Assembly: GCA_033344775.1 (NCBI GenBank) | Contig: JAWPMT010000004.1 | Coordinates: forward strand, 1,984,001-2,048,000 | Reading direction: 5' to 3' | Length of the DNA: 64,000 bases | Source: Cytophagales bacterium | GTDB taxonomy: Bacteria > Bacteroidota > Bacteroidia > Cytophagales > Cyclobacteriaceae | In this document: in pieces, positions 40,531-49,799 of the stretch | How the letters are laid out: each line of letters opens with the position of its first letter | How positions within the stretch are numbered: the first letter of the stretch is position 1 | The notes under the pieces: generated by a model | Told to the model about the DNA's origin: nothing | Seen by the model: the letters and a program-made list of their open reading frames with translations, nothing else | The model's database searches: none | Made by a program: the position numbers and the translations under genes

Positions 40531-42483
40531 TTGAAAAAGCAGTTTATCTTCTTATGGGCTCTTTTATGGAGCATTTGGACTATCGCGCAAGACCGTGATT
40601 CCGTCTATCGAGACCCGGTCATATGGCTGAATGAAATTTTGGTCGAGGAAGTTACTTACCCTGACCAGGGATTGGGTTATCAAACCCATCGGCTTACATC
40701 CAAAGAATTGCGGACCAACGAAGGGGTATCCTTCACAGAGTTACTGAGTCGGCAAGCTCCGGGAAGCATACGAACCTATGGAGCATCCGGTCTTGCTACA
40801 GCAAATTTTCGAGGAACGGGCTCTTCACACACAGCAGTTCTTTGGAATGGGATCAGCCTCGAAAGCCCTTCGAATGGCACGACCGACCTGAGTCAAATTA
40901 CGTCTGGTCTTTTGGATAATGTCGCCATCCAATTTGGAGGATCCGCAGGCACTTTTGGCAGCGGAGCCATTGGAGGCACGCTTCATCTCAACAACCAACC
41001 TAACCTGGATTCTGGTTACCAAATTACAGCGAGCCTACTGGCGGGTAGTTTTGGAAGGCAATATCAGCATTACAAAGCAGAGTATGCAACCAAAAATCAT
41101 TTCTGGAGTTTTTCATGGTTCGATGAGCACGCGGACAATGATTTTATTTTTAACAATACTGCAAGAAGAGGAGCCCCTGAAGAAAAATGGGAACATGCAG
41201 CTATTGATCGACAAGGGTTTCTTGCAAGTTATATTTATCGGCCCAGGTCTTCTCAATTGAAGCTATTGTGGTGGCATCAGGATAATCATTTGGAAATCCC
41301 TAATCCGGCTACCGTTTCTGCTCCAGGGGAAGCCACGCAACAAGACCTGTCTGATCGTGTTTTACTTTCCTGGGATAAGAAACAAAAGCACCAAACTTTC
41401 AAGATCAATACAGCACTGATCTCCAATCAACTCCTATACGAGGATCCAGGAGCCCTTCTGATTTCAGAAACCGACTTTTATAACTGGCACAATGAGATAC
41501 AGGGAAATTTTTCCTCCGGCCAGGTCAATCTTAAAAGCTCAATTTCTCATCGCTATGAGTGGGTCACCTCCACTGGGTTTTCAGGAGGGCAATCAGCCAA
41601 TCGTCATCGCACCAGTGCACATGTCAGCCTCCAACAAAATATACCTGATTTATTCAAATACACCTTTGACATCCGACAGGAACGGGTAGGTAATCTATGG
41701 GCTCCGATCATCCCTTCACTGGTATTGATTAAAGCATTCCAACCGAATCTGGTCATCAATGCCAATGCATCAAGGGTGTACCGCGTTCCTACATTCAATG
41801 ACCTCTTCTGGAATGGCCCTGGTGGAGAGGGTAATCCTGACCTTCGAGCTGAACGAGGCTGGTCCTGGGAAATCGGGGGGGACTGGGAAATGATACCAAA
41901 TCAGGATCGTCTCAATGTTTCTCTGTCACTATTCAGTAGTCACATCAATGATTGGATTCTCTGGGCTCCTATTACTGCATCCATCTGGTCGCCTGACAAC
42001 ATCAAGGAAGTATGGTCGCGAGGTGCTCAGGTTCAAATTCGATCTACCTTATTGCGGAGTGAACTTTGGGAAGTGAGAGTCAACGGTAGCTATCAATACA
42101 CACGATCTACCAACGAAATCATTAACGAGTTTGGCAATACACAAGAATTAGATCAGCAGTTGATCTATACGCCCATACATCAGGGTGGGGCTTCTCTGAT
42201 CACCCGATGGACTGATATTGAAGTGTTGTATCAGATGAATTTTGTAGGTGAACAATTTACTACAGGAGACAACAACCCATTTCTTTCCATTGATCCTTAT
42301 TGGATTACCAATATGAGAATTTCCTATGAGGGGACTCTCAATAAAATACACGGGTCTGTGCGGTTAGAATTAAACAACCTACTGGACCAGCATTATTTTG
42401 CCCGGGCGGGCTATCCTATGCCTGGGTTTCATATCAATCTCGGACTTAATTTGAAACTTTCTCAACATGCAACAAATTTTTAG
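40531..42483 (+). CDS. btuB: BtuB-like TonB-dependent cobalamin receptor
   Basis: 650 residues from TTG 40531; the signal peptide MKKQFIFLWALLWSIWTIAQ supports this start and no nearby ATG fits. Plug domain: SFTELLSRQAPGSIRTYGAS, LATANFRGTGSSHTAVLWNG and GAIGGTLHLNNQ. The barrel ends LNLKLSQHATNF after PGFHINLGLN. The length (about 620-680) is that of BtuB-type receptors without STN or carboxypeptidase domains. The riboswitch immediately upstream identifies the substrate as a corrinoid more strongly than the protein itself. Its last 17 bp overlap the next gene. Confidence 0.92.
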   Translation: MKKQFIFLWALLWSIWTIAQDRDSVYRDPVIWLNEILVEEVTYPDQGLGYQTHRLTSKELRTNEGVSFTELLSRQAPGSIRTYGASGLATANFRGTGSSHTAVLWNGISLESPSNGTTDLSQITSGLLDNVAIQFGGSAGTFGSGAIGGTLHLNNQPNLDSGYQITASLLAGSFGRQYQHYKAEYATKNHFWSFSWFDEHADNDFIFNNTARRGAPEEKWEHAAIDRQGFLASYIYRPRSSQLKLLWWHQDNHLEIPNPATVSAPGEATQQDLSDRVLLSWDKKQKHQTFKINTALISNQLLYEDPGALLISETDFYNWHNEIQGNFSSGQVNLKSSISHRYEWVTSTGFSGGQSANRHRTSAHVSLQQNIPDLFKYTFDIRQERVGNLWAPIIPSLVLIKAFQPNLVINANASRVYRVPTFNDLFWNGPGGEGNPDLRAERGWSWEIGGDWEMIPNQDRLNVSLSLFSSHINDWILWAPITASIWSPDNIKEVWSRGAQVQIRSTLLRSELWEVRVNGSYQYTRSTNEIINEFGNTQELDQQLIYTPIHQGGASLITRWTDIEVLYQMNFVGEQFTTGDNNPFLSIDPYWITNMRISYEGTLNKIHGSVRLELNNLLDQHYFARAGYPMPGFHINLGLNLKLSQHATNF

Positions 42484-43549
42484 ATTCAAAACACTAGTTT
42501 TCACAACCATCTGTGCGAGCGTACTTTTCCTGGCTTCATGCTCGGAAGATGAACCAATGATTGACAATTCGCTCAATGGATTTTTCATCGTAAATGAAGG
42601 AGGTTTTGGTAATTCAAACACCTCGCTTTCCTATTTCGATGAAGAGAATATGACGATCAGTAACAATGTCTTTCAAGCAGTAAACGGACGACCTTTGGGT
42701 GATCAGACACAATCCATGGCCATATTCGAAGGAGAAGGGTTCATTCAGGTACAAAACTCCGGCAAGGTTGAAGTGATCGACGTAGAAGATTTTACTTCCT
42801 TGGCCACCATCGAAGATGGTATCTCCAGCCCCAGATACTTTGTAGGACTGAACATTTCAAAAGGATACGTTTCCGATTGGGGAGATGGGTTTTCAGGATC
42901 TGTAAAAGTTATCGACCTGGATTCTTACACGGTAACTAAAACCATTGAAACAGGAGCCGGAGCCAATCAAATGTTACTCGTAGGTGAGCAATTGTATGTC
43001 GCCAATCGCGGCGGCTTTGGAACTGACAACACCGTGAGCATCATTGACACGAATACTGACGAAGTTACCAGTGAAATCACCGTAGGCGACAACCCGATCG
43101 GCCTTGTTCAGGATGCTCAAGGTGCACTTTGGGTCTTGTCTGCAGGAGCCTTTGCCTTTGATGCCGAATTCAACCTAATCGTTGAAGAAAGTACTCCTTC
43201 CTCATTAAGTAAAATCAGCAATAATCAAGTGGAATTCCAACTGGACTTTCCCGAAATCACCTTTAGCAATGCTGGTAACCTAAACATCAATTCGGCTGGT
43301 AATACCCTTTACTTCACCTACGATGGAGAGGTCTATCGCATGAGCGTCAGTGACACCCAATTGCCCGCAAGTGGATTCGTGGAGCAGTCACTGTATGGTT
43401 TTGCGGTTGATCCTGAAAACGGTCAATTGATTGGCCTGCAGGCGCCTGACTTTAGTGCTGCAGGAAATATGATCTTCTACGATTCTGAAGGAAACGAAAC
43501 GGCTTCTTACGCGGTAGGTATTGGGCCCAATGGTTGCGCATTTGAGTAA
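42467..43549 (+). CDS. BtuG-like beta-propeller surface lipoprotein (YncE/DUF5074 type)
   Basis: 360 residues: lipoprotein signal with lipobox FLASC (Cys about 25), then seven-bladed-propeller sequence of the YncE/DUF5074 kind (GFFIVNEGGFGNSNTSLSYF, GKVEVIDVEDFTSLATIEDG, SVKVIDLDSYTVTKTIETGA, NTVSIIDTNTDEVTSEITVG, NPIGLVQDAQGALWVLSAG). In Bacteroides the propeller lipoprotein BtuG sits on BtuB and captures B12 with very high affinity; the same gene order and riboswitch control here make an equivalent role likely. The ATG lies inside the BtuB-like gene (17-bp overlap), implying coupled translation. Confidence 0.85.
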   Translation: MQQIFRFKTLVFTTICASVLFLASCSEDEPMIDNSLNGFFIVNEGGFGNSNTSLSYFDEENMTISNNVFQAVNGRPLGDQTQSMAIFEGEGFIQVQNSGKVEVIDVEDFTSLATIEDGISSPRYFVGLNISKGYVSDWGDGFSGSVKVIDLDSYTVTKTIETGAGANQMLLVGEQLYVANRGGFGTDNTVSIIDTNTDEVTSEITVGDNPIGLVQDAQGALWVLSAGAFAFDAEFNLIVEESTPSSLSKISNNQVEFQLDFPEITFSNAGNLNINSAGNTLYFTYDGEVYRMSVSDTQLPASGFVEQSLYGFAVDPENGQLIGLQAPDFSAAGNMIFYDSEGNETASYAVGIGPNGCAFE

Positions 43550-44273
43550 GAAGATTCCCATAAGTGTGAGTTGGAGCGGAGGCAAAGATGCCACGCTGGC
43601 ACTGTGGCACATATTGCAAGACACGCAGTTCGAGGTAATTGAACTTCATACGTTGATCAATAAAGACACACAGCGTGTAGGCCTCCATGGCATCCAGAAA
43701 ACACTCATTGAACAACAGGCAAACCAATTAGGCTTGCCTGTTCATTTCCTGGAGCTGAACAAGGATACCTCTAATGCCAGCTTTGAAAAAGTCACTGGAG
43801 CCTACTATCAAAGCCTAAAGGACCGAGATATCCATCATGTCCTGTTTGGTGACATTTTTCTGGAAGACCTGAAAAAGTATCGCGATGAACTATTGTCGGA
43901 ACACGGTCTTGATGGGATTTACCCACTTTGGCAAAAAGACACTCTGAAGCTGGCCCATCAATTCCTGGATCTGAGTTTTCAGACGCTCATTTGTGCTGCG
44001 AATCCAGACAAATTTGATTTTCATGTAGCTGGAAAAAACTACAGCAAAGAACTACTGGATCAATTTCCAATTGACGTAGATGCTTGCGGGGAAAATGGAG
44101 AATTCCATTCCTTTGTTTATGATGGACCGCTTTACAAAAAATCCTTAAAAATTACGCTTGGTGAGGTCGAAGTGCACGAATATCAATTCAAAGATAATCA
44201 GGGCAATGAACAGACCAGCCGAATGGAATTTGTAGAAGTAAATATGGCCGAAACCACTACTTCTTCTCTTTGA
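43530..44273 (+). CDS. PP-loop ATP pyrophosphatase, Dph6/diphthine-ammonia-ligase family
   Basis: About 247 residues from ATG 43530 (MVAHLSKK); TTG 43521 or TTG 43542 (MSKKIPI, overlapping the previous stop) are alternatives. The PP-loop SWSGGKDATLALWHIL near the N-terminus binds ATP; HVLFGDIFLEDLKKYRDELL, GIYPLWQKDTLKLAHQFL and ENGEFHSFVYDGPLYK are the Dph6-like motifs. Archaeal and eukaryotic relatives amidate diphthine, a modification bacteria lack, so the function here must differ. Its place in a B12-riboswitch operon, overlapping the BtuG-like gene, suggests work on corrinoids or their nucleotide loop (inference). It overlaps uvrB tail to tail by 17 bp. Confidence 0.85.
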   Translation: MVAHLSKKIPISVSWSGGKDATLALWHILQDTQFEVIELHTLINKDTQRVGLHGIQKTLIEQQANQLGLPVHFLELNKDTSNASFEKVTGAYYQSLKDRDIHHVLFGDIFLEDLKKYRDELLSEHGLDGIYPLWQKDTLKLAHQFLDLSFQTLICAANPDKFDFHVAGKNYSKELLDQFPIDVDACGENGEFHSFVYDGPLYKKSLKITLGEVEVHEYQFKDNQGNEQTSRMEFVEVNMAETTTSSL

Positions 44274-46278
44274 TCAGCTTTTCGATCTCCATGAACTCAT
44301 CCCGGAGTTTAGCAGCCTCCATAAAGTCCAGGTCTTTGGCCGCTTTCTCCATTTTCCGCTTAGTCTCATCGGCCATTTTCTTGAGCTGATCTTTATCCAT
44401 GTAAGCTACTACGGGATCGGCCGCTAACGTATGCTCTTCTTCCATCACATAAGGACGAGCACCTTTTTTCTTGTCTGCCACTCCCGTTTGTTTGAGAATG
44501 GCCTCTTTGTCCTTCTTCACCGTCTTCGGTATAATACCATGCTCGGCGTTGTATTCCTCCTGGATCGCTCTTCTTCGATTGGTCTCATCAATCGCACTCT
44601 GCATGGAACCAGTAATCTTGTCCGCATACATGATCACTTTTCCACGATCATTTCGTGCTGCACGACCGATTGTTTGCACGAGAGAACGCTCGTTACGCAA
44701 GTAACCTTCCTTGTCTGCATCCAGAATCGCCACCAAAGACACTTCTGGCAGATCAAGTCCCTCACGGAGTAGATTAACGCCCACCAACACATCAAAAACG
44801 CCTAGTCGCAGCTCACGTAGGATCTCTACCCTGTCCAATGTATCCACCTCCGAATGGATGTATTTGGTTTTCACATTCGCACGTTGCAGGTATTTTGTCA
44901 ATTCCTCCGCCATGCGCTTGGTCAGGGTGGTCACCAAAATGCGATCTTCCATTTCAATGCGCTCCTGGATCTCATTCATCAGATCATCTATCTGATTGAG
45001 GCTAGGCCGCACATCAATGATCGGATCAAGCAATCCTGTTGGCCGGATCAGCTGTTCCACAACTACCCCCTCCGATTTTCGCAATTCATAGTCACCTGGG
45101 GTCGCACTGACAAATACGACCTGATTGAGCATCTCTTCAAATTCATTGAAAGACAGTGGTCGGTTATCCATGGCAGAAGGCAATCGAAAGCCGAAATCTA
45201 CCAGGTTGACTTTGCGTGCGCGATCGCCCCCCCACATGCCACGAACCTGTGGAATAGTCACGTGGCTTTCGTCGATCACCATCAGGAAATCATCCGGGAA
45301 GTAGTCCAGCAAACAGAAGGGCCGCATACCTGGCTCACGACGATCGAAGTACCTGGAATAATTCTCGACTCCAGAGCAATAGCCAATTTCCCGGATCATC
45401 TCCAGGTCAAACTCCGTTCTTTCTTTCAGGCGCTTGGCTTCCATGAACCGACGTTCTTCCTCAAAGAATTGTACCTGCGATACCAAATCATCCTGAATTT
45501 CATGAATGGCCGTATTCAGCAGGTCTTTTCCTGTCACAAATAAGTTGGCCGGGAAGATGGTCACAATACGCTCATCGCTGATCTTGGCACCACTTATCGG
45601 ATCTACACGCTGGATGGCCTCAATTTCATCGCCCCAAAAAATGAAGCGGTAAGCAAAGTCCGCATAGGCCACAAACACATCTACCGTATCCCCTTTGACA
45701 CGGAAGTTCCCGCGCTTGAATTCCACTTCTGTACGGCTGTACAAAATATCTACCAGATCAAACAGGAATCTATTGCGGGGAATCACATCTCCTTCCTGAA
45801 TTTTGATCACATTCTTCCCAAATTCTTCCGGATTGCCAATACCATAGATACAGGAAACAGATGCGATCACTACGACATCTCTTCTTCCTGATAGCAGTGC
45901 CGACGTTGCACTCAGACGAAGTTTCTCGATCTCATCATTGATCGAAAGGTCTTTCTCAATGTAGAGATTGGTCGTTGGGATATAAGCCTCCGGTTGGTAA
46001 TAATCATAGTAACTAATGAAGTACTCAACCGCATTTTCAGGGAAAAAGCTCTTGAACTCACCGTACAATTGGGCCGCAAGCGTCTTGTTGTGGCTTAGTA
46101 CCAAAGTTGGCTTATTCACCTCTTTGATCACGTTGGCCATGGTGAAGGTCTTTCCTGAACCGGTTACCCCTAAAAGGGTCTGAGACGGCTCATTGTTATT
46201 GATCCCTTCAACCAGGCTCACTATGGCTTGTGGTTGATCGCCCGTCGGCTGATAGGCTGCAGTAAGTCCAAATTCCAT
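44257..46278 (-). CDS. uvrB: UvrABC system protein B
   Basis: 673 residues, full length. The helicase-like damage-verification subunit of nucleotide excision repair. Walker A GVTGSGKT (37-44), beta-hairpin region YYDYYQPEAYIP (about 92-105), Walker B/DESH in MVIDESHVT, motif V-VI GRAARN, and the C-terminal UVR motif that binds UvrC (KKMADETKRKMEKAAKDLDF, MEAAKLRDEFMEIEKLIKEK). It is followed upstream by aroE on the same strand with only 6 bp between, so the two share a transcript. Confidence 0.98.
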   Translation of the reverse strand: MEFGLTAAYQPTGDQPQAIVSLVEGINNNEPSQTLLGVTGSGKTFTMANVIKEVNKPTLVLSHNKTLAAQLYGEFKSFFPENAVEYFISYYDYYQPEAYIPTTNLYIEKDLSINDEIEKLRLSATSALLSGRRDVVVIASVSCIYGIGNPEEFGKNVIKIQEGDVIPRNRFLFDLVDILYSRTEVEFKRGNFRVKGDTVDVFVAYADFAYRFIFWGDEIEAIQRVDPISGAKISDERIVTIFPANLFVTGKDLLNTAIHEIQDDLVSQVQFFEEERRFMEAKRLKERTEFDLEMIREIGYCSGVENYSRYFDRREPGMRPFCLLDYFPDDFLMVIDESHVTIPQVRGMWGGDRARKVNLVDFGFRLPSAMDNRPLSFNEFEEMLNQVVFVSATPGDYELRKSEGVVVEQLIRPTGLLDPIIDVRPSLNQIDDLMNEIQERIEMEDRILVTTLTKRMAEELTKYLQRANVKTKYIHSEVDTLDRVEILRELRLGVFDVLVGVNLLREGLDLPEVSLVAILDADKEGYLRNERSLVQTIGRAARNDRGKVIMYADKITGSMQSAIDETNRRRAIQEEYNAEHGIIPKTVKKDKEAILKQTGVADKKKGARPYVMEEEHTLAADPVVAYMDKDQLKKMADETKRKMEKAAKDLDFMEAAKLRDEFMEIEKLIKEKK

Positions 46279-46284
46279 CTGTTA

Positions 46285-47031
46285 TTAATCCTGAGTTGTC
46301 CAAATCTCCCAGGCGCGTTCTGCCTGAAATTCCAACATTTCAGCGCCGTTTTTGATCTTAGCACCTCGTTTTTCGGCCTCTGATAGCAAAAATGTTTTTT
46401 CCGGGTTATAGATCAGGTCATAAACGTATTGCCCTTCATGAAAGGACTCATAAGGAATCGGAGGACCATCATCAACATTAGGAAACATACCAATTGGAGT
46501 GGTATTGATGATCAATTTGTATTGCTCGAATAATGTTTCGTCCTTATAGAATTGTGTATACAAGAGATCTCCTTTGTCCTTTCTTCGAGAAACCACGTCG
46601 TAATCAATGTCCAATTCATCCAGGGCCACCTGAACAGATTGTGACGAACCCCCTGAACCTAAAATTAAAGCTTCCGGTTTCTGGCCCTTGATCCAATTTT
46701 TTAGTGACTTTTTAAATCCGTAGTAATCACTATTATAGCCGATGAGCTTATTTCCTTTTTTCTTGATGACGTTTACGGCCCCCACTTTGTGAGCACTGTT
46801 ATCAAGCTGATCCAGAAAGTTCATGACATTTATCTTGTGAGGAATTGTAACATTCACTCCTCTCAAATCCGGATACCTGTCCCAAATGGACGGGAAGTTC
46901 TTCAGGAATTCAATTTCAAATAACTCGTAGACATGTGTACCGCTTAGTCCCATTTTCTTGAACTTCTTAGCGAAGTACTTCTTCGAAAAAGAGTGCTCAA
47001 GCGGAAAACCTATCAAACCATACCTATTCAT
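46285..47031 (-). CDS. aroE: Shikimate dehydrogenase
   Basis: 248 residues, a compact AroE. It reduces 3-dehydroshikimate with NADPH. Substrate-binding motif FPLEHSFSKKYF near the N-terminus, catalytic Lys in VNVTIPHKINVM (about 62-73), NSDYYGFKKSL with the catalytic-site Asp, NADP-binding LILGSGGSSQSVQ and the C-terminal NGAEMLEFQAERAWEIW. It is divergent from the M14 peptidase gene and upstream of uvrB in a two-gene transcript. Confidence 0.96.
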   Translation of the reverse strand: MNRYGLIGFPLEHSFSKKYFAKKFKKMGLSGTHVYELFEIEFLKNFPSIWDRYPDLRGVNVTIPHKINVMNFLDQLDNSAHKVGAVNVIKKKGNKLIGYNSDYYGFKKSLKNWIKGQKPEALILGSGGSSQSVQVALDELDIDYDVVSRRKDKGDLLYTQFYKDETLFEQYKLIINTTPIGMFPNVDDGPPIPYESFHEGQYVYDLIYNPEKTFLLSEAEKRGAKIKNGAEMLEFQAERAWEIWTTQD

Positions 47032-47126
47032 GCGTGCGTACGGGGTTACGTATCAAAGTGGGTTCGAATCAAAAACGAAATTAAACCGAAAAAGTAATAA
47101 TAGTCTAGCTGACATGGTACTTCTGC

Positions 47127-47134
47127 TATTTTTG
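47127..47134 (+). promoter_or_regulatory. Possible -7 element of the M14 peptidase gene
   Basis: TATTTTTG is an exact TAnnTTTG match 24 bp before the ATG; no good TTTG is found at the expected distance upstream. Confidence 0.3.
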
Positions 47135-47157
47135 GTCTCGGTTAAATCAACTGATCA

Positions 47158-49707
47158 ATGAAAAAAACAAGCGCGTTCATACTCTTTCTGGTTTTCTCCT
47201 TATCATCCATGGGGCAAACCCAACTCGATTATTACCTTCCTGAAGGAACCTACAATTCAAATATACCTACTCCCGTCGCCATCATTGGTCATGAAATCGG
47301 TGAATGGCACATTACCCATGACAAATTGGTCTATTACATGCGTGCCGTGGCCGCAGCTTCGCCACGTGTTACCTTGATCGAAAATGGAAAAACCCATGAA
47401 GACCGCCCGCAACTTTTGCTTGCCATCACGTCTGAAGCTAATCAGGCTCGGCTCGAAGAACTAAGGGTAGAACACAAAAAACTAACCGATCCCAATGTTT
47501 CGGATCAGGTGGACATCTCGAATCTACCGGCGGTCGTATGGCAAGGATTTAGTATCCATGGCAATGAACCCAGTGGAGGTAATGCTTCCGTACTCGCTGC
47601 TTACTATTATGCAGCGGCCGAAGGGAGTGAGATCGAGGAAATATTGGACAATACCATCATCCTGCTCGATCCAAGCTTCAATCCTGATGGTTTTAACCGA
47701 TTCGCCAACTGGGCCAACAGCAATCGATCCAAGAACTTGGTCGCTGACCCTAATAACCGGGAACAAAATGAATACTGGCCACGCAGCAGAACCAATCACT
47801 ACCATTTTGATTTGAACCGAGATTGGTTACCGGTACAACAACCGGAATCTAAAAATCGTATTGACCAATTCCATCGTTGGAAACCAAACATCCTGACCGA
47901 CCATCACGAGATGGGCACCAATTCCACTTTCTTCTTTCAGCCCGGAATCCCTTCAAGGAATAACCCAAACACACCTGCAAACAACACCCGATTGACCGAA
48001 AGAATCGCGGAGTATCATAAAGCTGCATTCGATGAAATTGGATCATTATACTATTCTCAAGAAAGTTTTGATGACTTCTACTATGGCAAAGGCTCTACCT
48101 TCCCGGACATCAATGGCGCAGTTGGCATTCTATTTGAGCAGGCCAGTTCCAGAGGCCATGCGCAAGAAAGTGTCAATGGCATATTGAAGTTTCCTTTCAC
48201 GATCAGAAATCAATTCACCACGATTTTATCTACTGCTAAAGCCGCAGTGGCGCTCAGAGAAGACCTACTTTCCCATCAAAGACAGTTTTTCAAAGATGCG
48301 ATTGCCGATGCAAAAAAGAATAGTCAAAAAGGTCTGTTATTTGGTAGTAAAGGTGATCAGAACAGAGCCAGGGAATTGGCCAATGTGATGACCCGTCACG
48401 AGATCGAAGTTTATCCTGTCACCAATAACACCAGCGCCAATGGTCAGAGTTTTGAAGCAGGCACCAGTTATTTTGTACCCACGGAGCAAGCGCAAGCAAG
48501 GCTGGCACACATCATGTTCGAAAAGGTCACAAAATTTCAGGACAGCCTGTTTTATGATGTTTCAGCCTGGACACTTCCTCTGGCATTTGACCTGGAATTC
48601 ACCTATGTTGACGCCAGAAAAGCCGCATCTGTCTCGAAAGGAGACCTGCATGTAATTGATGATCGTCCGGTAGTAAGCATTGAAAGAGCTGAATATGCCT
48701 ATTTGTTTCGTTGGGACGATTATATGGCACCAAAATTCCTGAATCGTCTGTTCGAATCTGAAGTTCGTGTCAAAGTAGCTACAACACCATTTCAATTGAA
48801 TGGGGCATCCTTTGATCGAGGAACGATCATTGTTCCTACTCAAATACAAGACATGGATGGAGATGCTTTATTCGCGATACTTCAGAATACTCAGAAAGAT
48901 GTTCCTGTAAATGTTTATGCTTCAAGTACGGGTAACAGCATGGGTGTAAATCTTGGCAGTCCTACGGTCAGGAGCATCGAAAAGCCTGAGATTGCGATTG
49001 TGGTAGAAGGAGGAACTAGTCAATATGATGTCGGAGAAGTTTGGCATTTGTTGGACAATCGATTTGATATCTCTCTTAGCCTTGTACCTATGCGCATCTT
49101 CAATCGCATAGACCTGGGACGGTACAATACCATCATTCTGGTCAATGGCGGCTATTCGGACATTAATTCCAATAAAGTAGAACAGTTGAAAACGTGGGTT
49201 CGAAATGGCGGTAACATCATCGCCATGAAGAGCGCGAACAACTGGCTGAATAGCCAGGAATTTATCAAGCTGGATTTTAGTCGCTCCAAAACTCCTAAGG
49301 ACGGCAGAGATGATTATTCCAACCTGTCGAATGTAAGAGGAGCACAAGTGACCGGAGGTACCATATTCGAAACAAATATCGACATCACGAATCCGCTGGG
49401 GTATGGCTATAGAGACAGGAGTCTACCCATATTCGTCAATAGCAACACGTTCTTCGAAGTGACCGAAAATCCATATGCCTATCCGGTACAGTTCACCAGC
49501 GATCCACTCATGAGTGGCTACGTCAGTGAGGAAAATTATGAGAGGATTAAAGACAAAGCAGCAGTGATTGTCTCCCAAATGGGAGCTGGAAAAATAGTTT
49601 CCATGTCTTTCAACCCGAACTTTCGTGCTTTCTGGTACGGCACCAACCGCCTGTTCCTAAACGCCATTTACTTCGGTGATCTGATTGATCGACGTGCTAC
49701 CAAATAG
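47158..49707 (+). CDS. Secreted M14-family zinc carboxypeptidase
   Basis: 849 residues with a Sec signal peptide (MKKTSAFILFLVFSLSSMGQ). The catalytic domain spans about 50-370: zinc ligands H134 and E137 in FSIHGNEPSGGN, FNPDGFNRFANW, FDLNRDWLP, third-ligand region TDHHEMGTN (H249/H250) and the general base E327 in GILFEQASSRG. The second half (about 380-849) is beta-rich with a flavodoxin/glutamine-amidotransferase-like region (VVEGGTSQYDVGEVWHLLDN, IILVNGGYSDINSN, LKTWVRNGGNIIAMKS), seen in large Bacteroidota peptidases of this type. It is exported and probably digests peptides for nutrition. A terminator follows. Confidence 0.93.
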   Translation: MKKTSAFILFLVFSLSSMGQTQLDYYLPEGTYNSNIPTPVAIIGHEIGEWHITHDKLVYYMRAVAAASPRVTLIENGKTHEDRPQLLLAITSEANQARLEELRVEHKKLTDPNVSDQVDISNLPAVVWQGFSIHGNEPSGGNASVLAAYYYAAAEGSEIEEILDNTIILLDPSFNPDGFNRFANWANSNRSKNLVADPNNREQNEYWPRSRTNHYHFDLNRDWLPVQQPESKNRIDQFHRWKPNILTDHHEMGTNSTFFFQPGIPSRNNPNTPANNTRLTERIAEYHKAAFDEIGSLYYSQESFDDFYYGKGSTFPDINGAVGILFEQASSRGHAQESVNGILKFPFTIRNQFTTILSTAKAAVALREDLLSHQRQFFKDAIADAKKNSQKGLLFGSKGDQNRARELANVMTRHEIEVYPVTNNTSANGQSFEAGTSYFVPTEQAQARLAHIMFEKVTKFQDSLFYDVSAWTLPLAFDLEFTYVDARKAASVSKGDLHVIDDRPVVSIERAEYAYLFRWDDYMAPKFLNRLFESEVRVKVATTPFQLNGASFDRGTIIVPTQIQDMDGDALFAILQNTQKDVPVNVYASSTGNSMGVNLGSPTVRSIEKPEIAIVVEGGTSQYDVGEVWHLLDNRFDISLSLVPMRIFNRIDLGRYNTIILVNGGYSDINSNKVEQLKTWVRNGGNIIAMKSANNWLNSQEFIKLDFSRSKTPKDGRDDYSNLSNVRGAQVTGGTIFETNIDITNPLGYGYRDRSLPIFVNSNTFFEVTENPYAYPVQFTSDPLMSGYVSEENYERIKDKAAVIVSQMGAGKIVSMSFNPNFRAFWYGTNRLFLNAIYFGDLIDRRATK

Positions 49708-49724
49708 TGAAGGAAATAGATAAG

Positions 49725-49752
49725 AAAAAGGCCGTCAATTGATGGCCTTTTG
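49725..49752 (+). terminator. Rho-independent terminator after the M14 peptidase gene
   Basis: AAAAGGCC (49726-49733), 10-nt loop, GGCCTTTT (49744-49751), preceded by A and followed by G-TTT. It separates the peptidase from the transporter gene. Confidence 0.75.
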
Positions 49753-49799
49753 TTTACTTGCTTTCTTTTATGAATTAAATGACCATAGGAAATTAACCC

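Noticed and set aside
44854-45543. 229-codon plus-strand ORF opposite uvrB
   Set aside because: Antisense shadow of a highly conserved gene; no recognisable motif, low-complexity His/Arg-rich translation.
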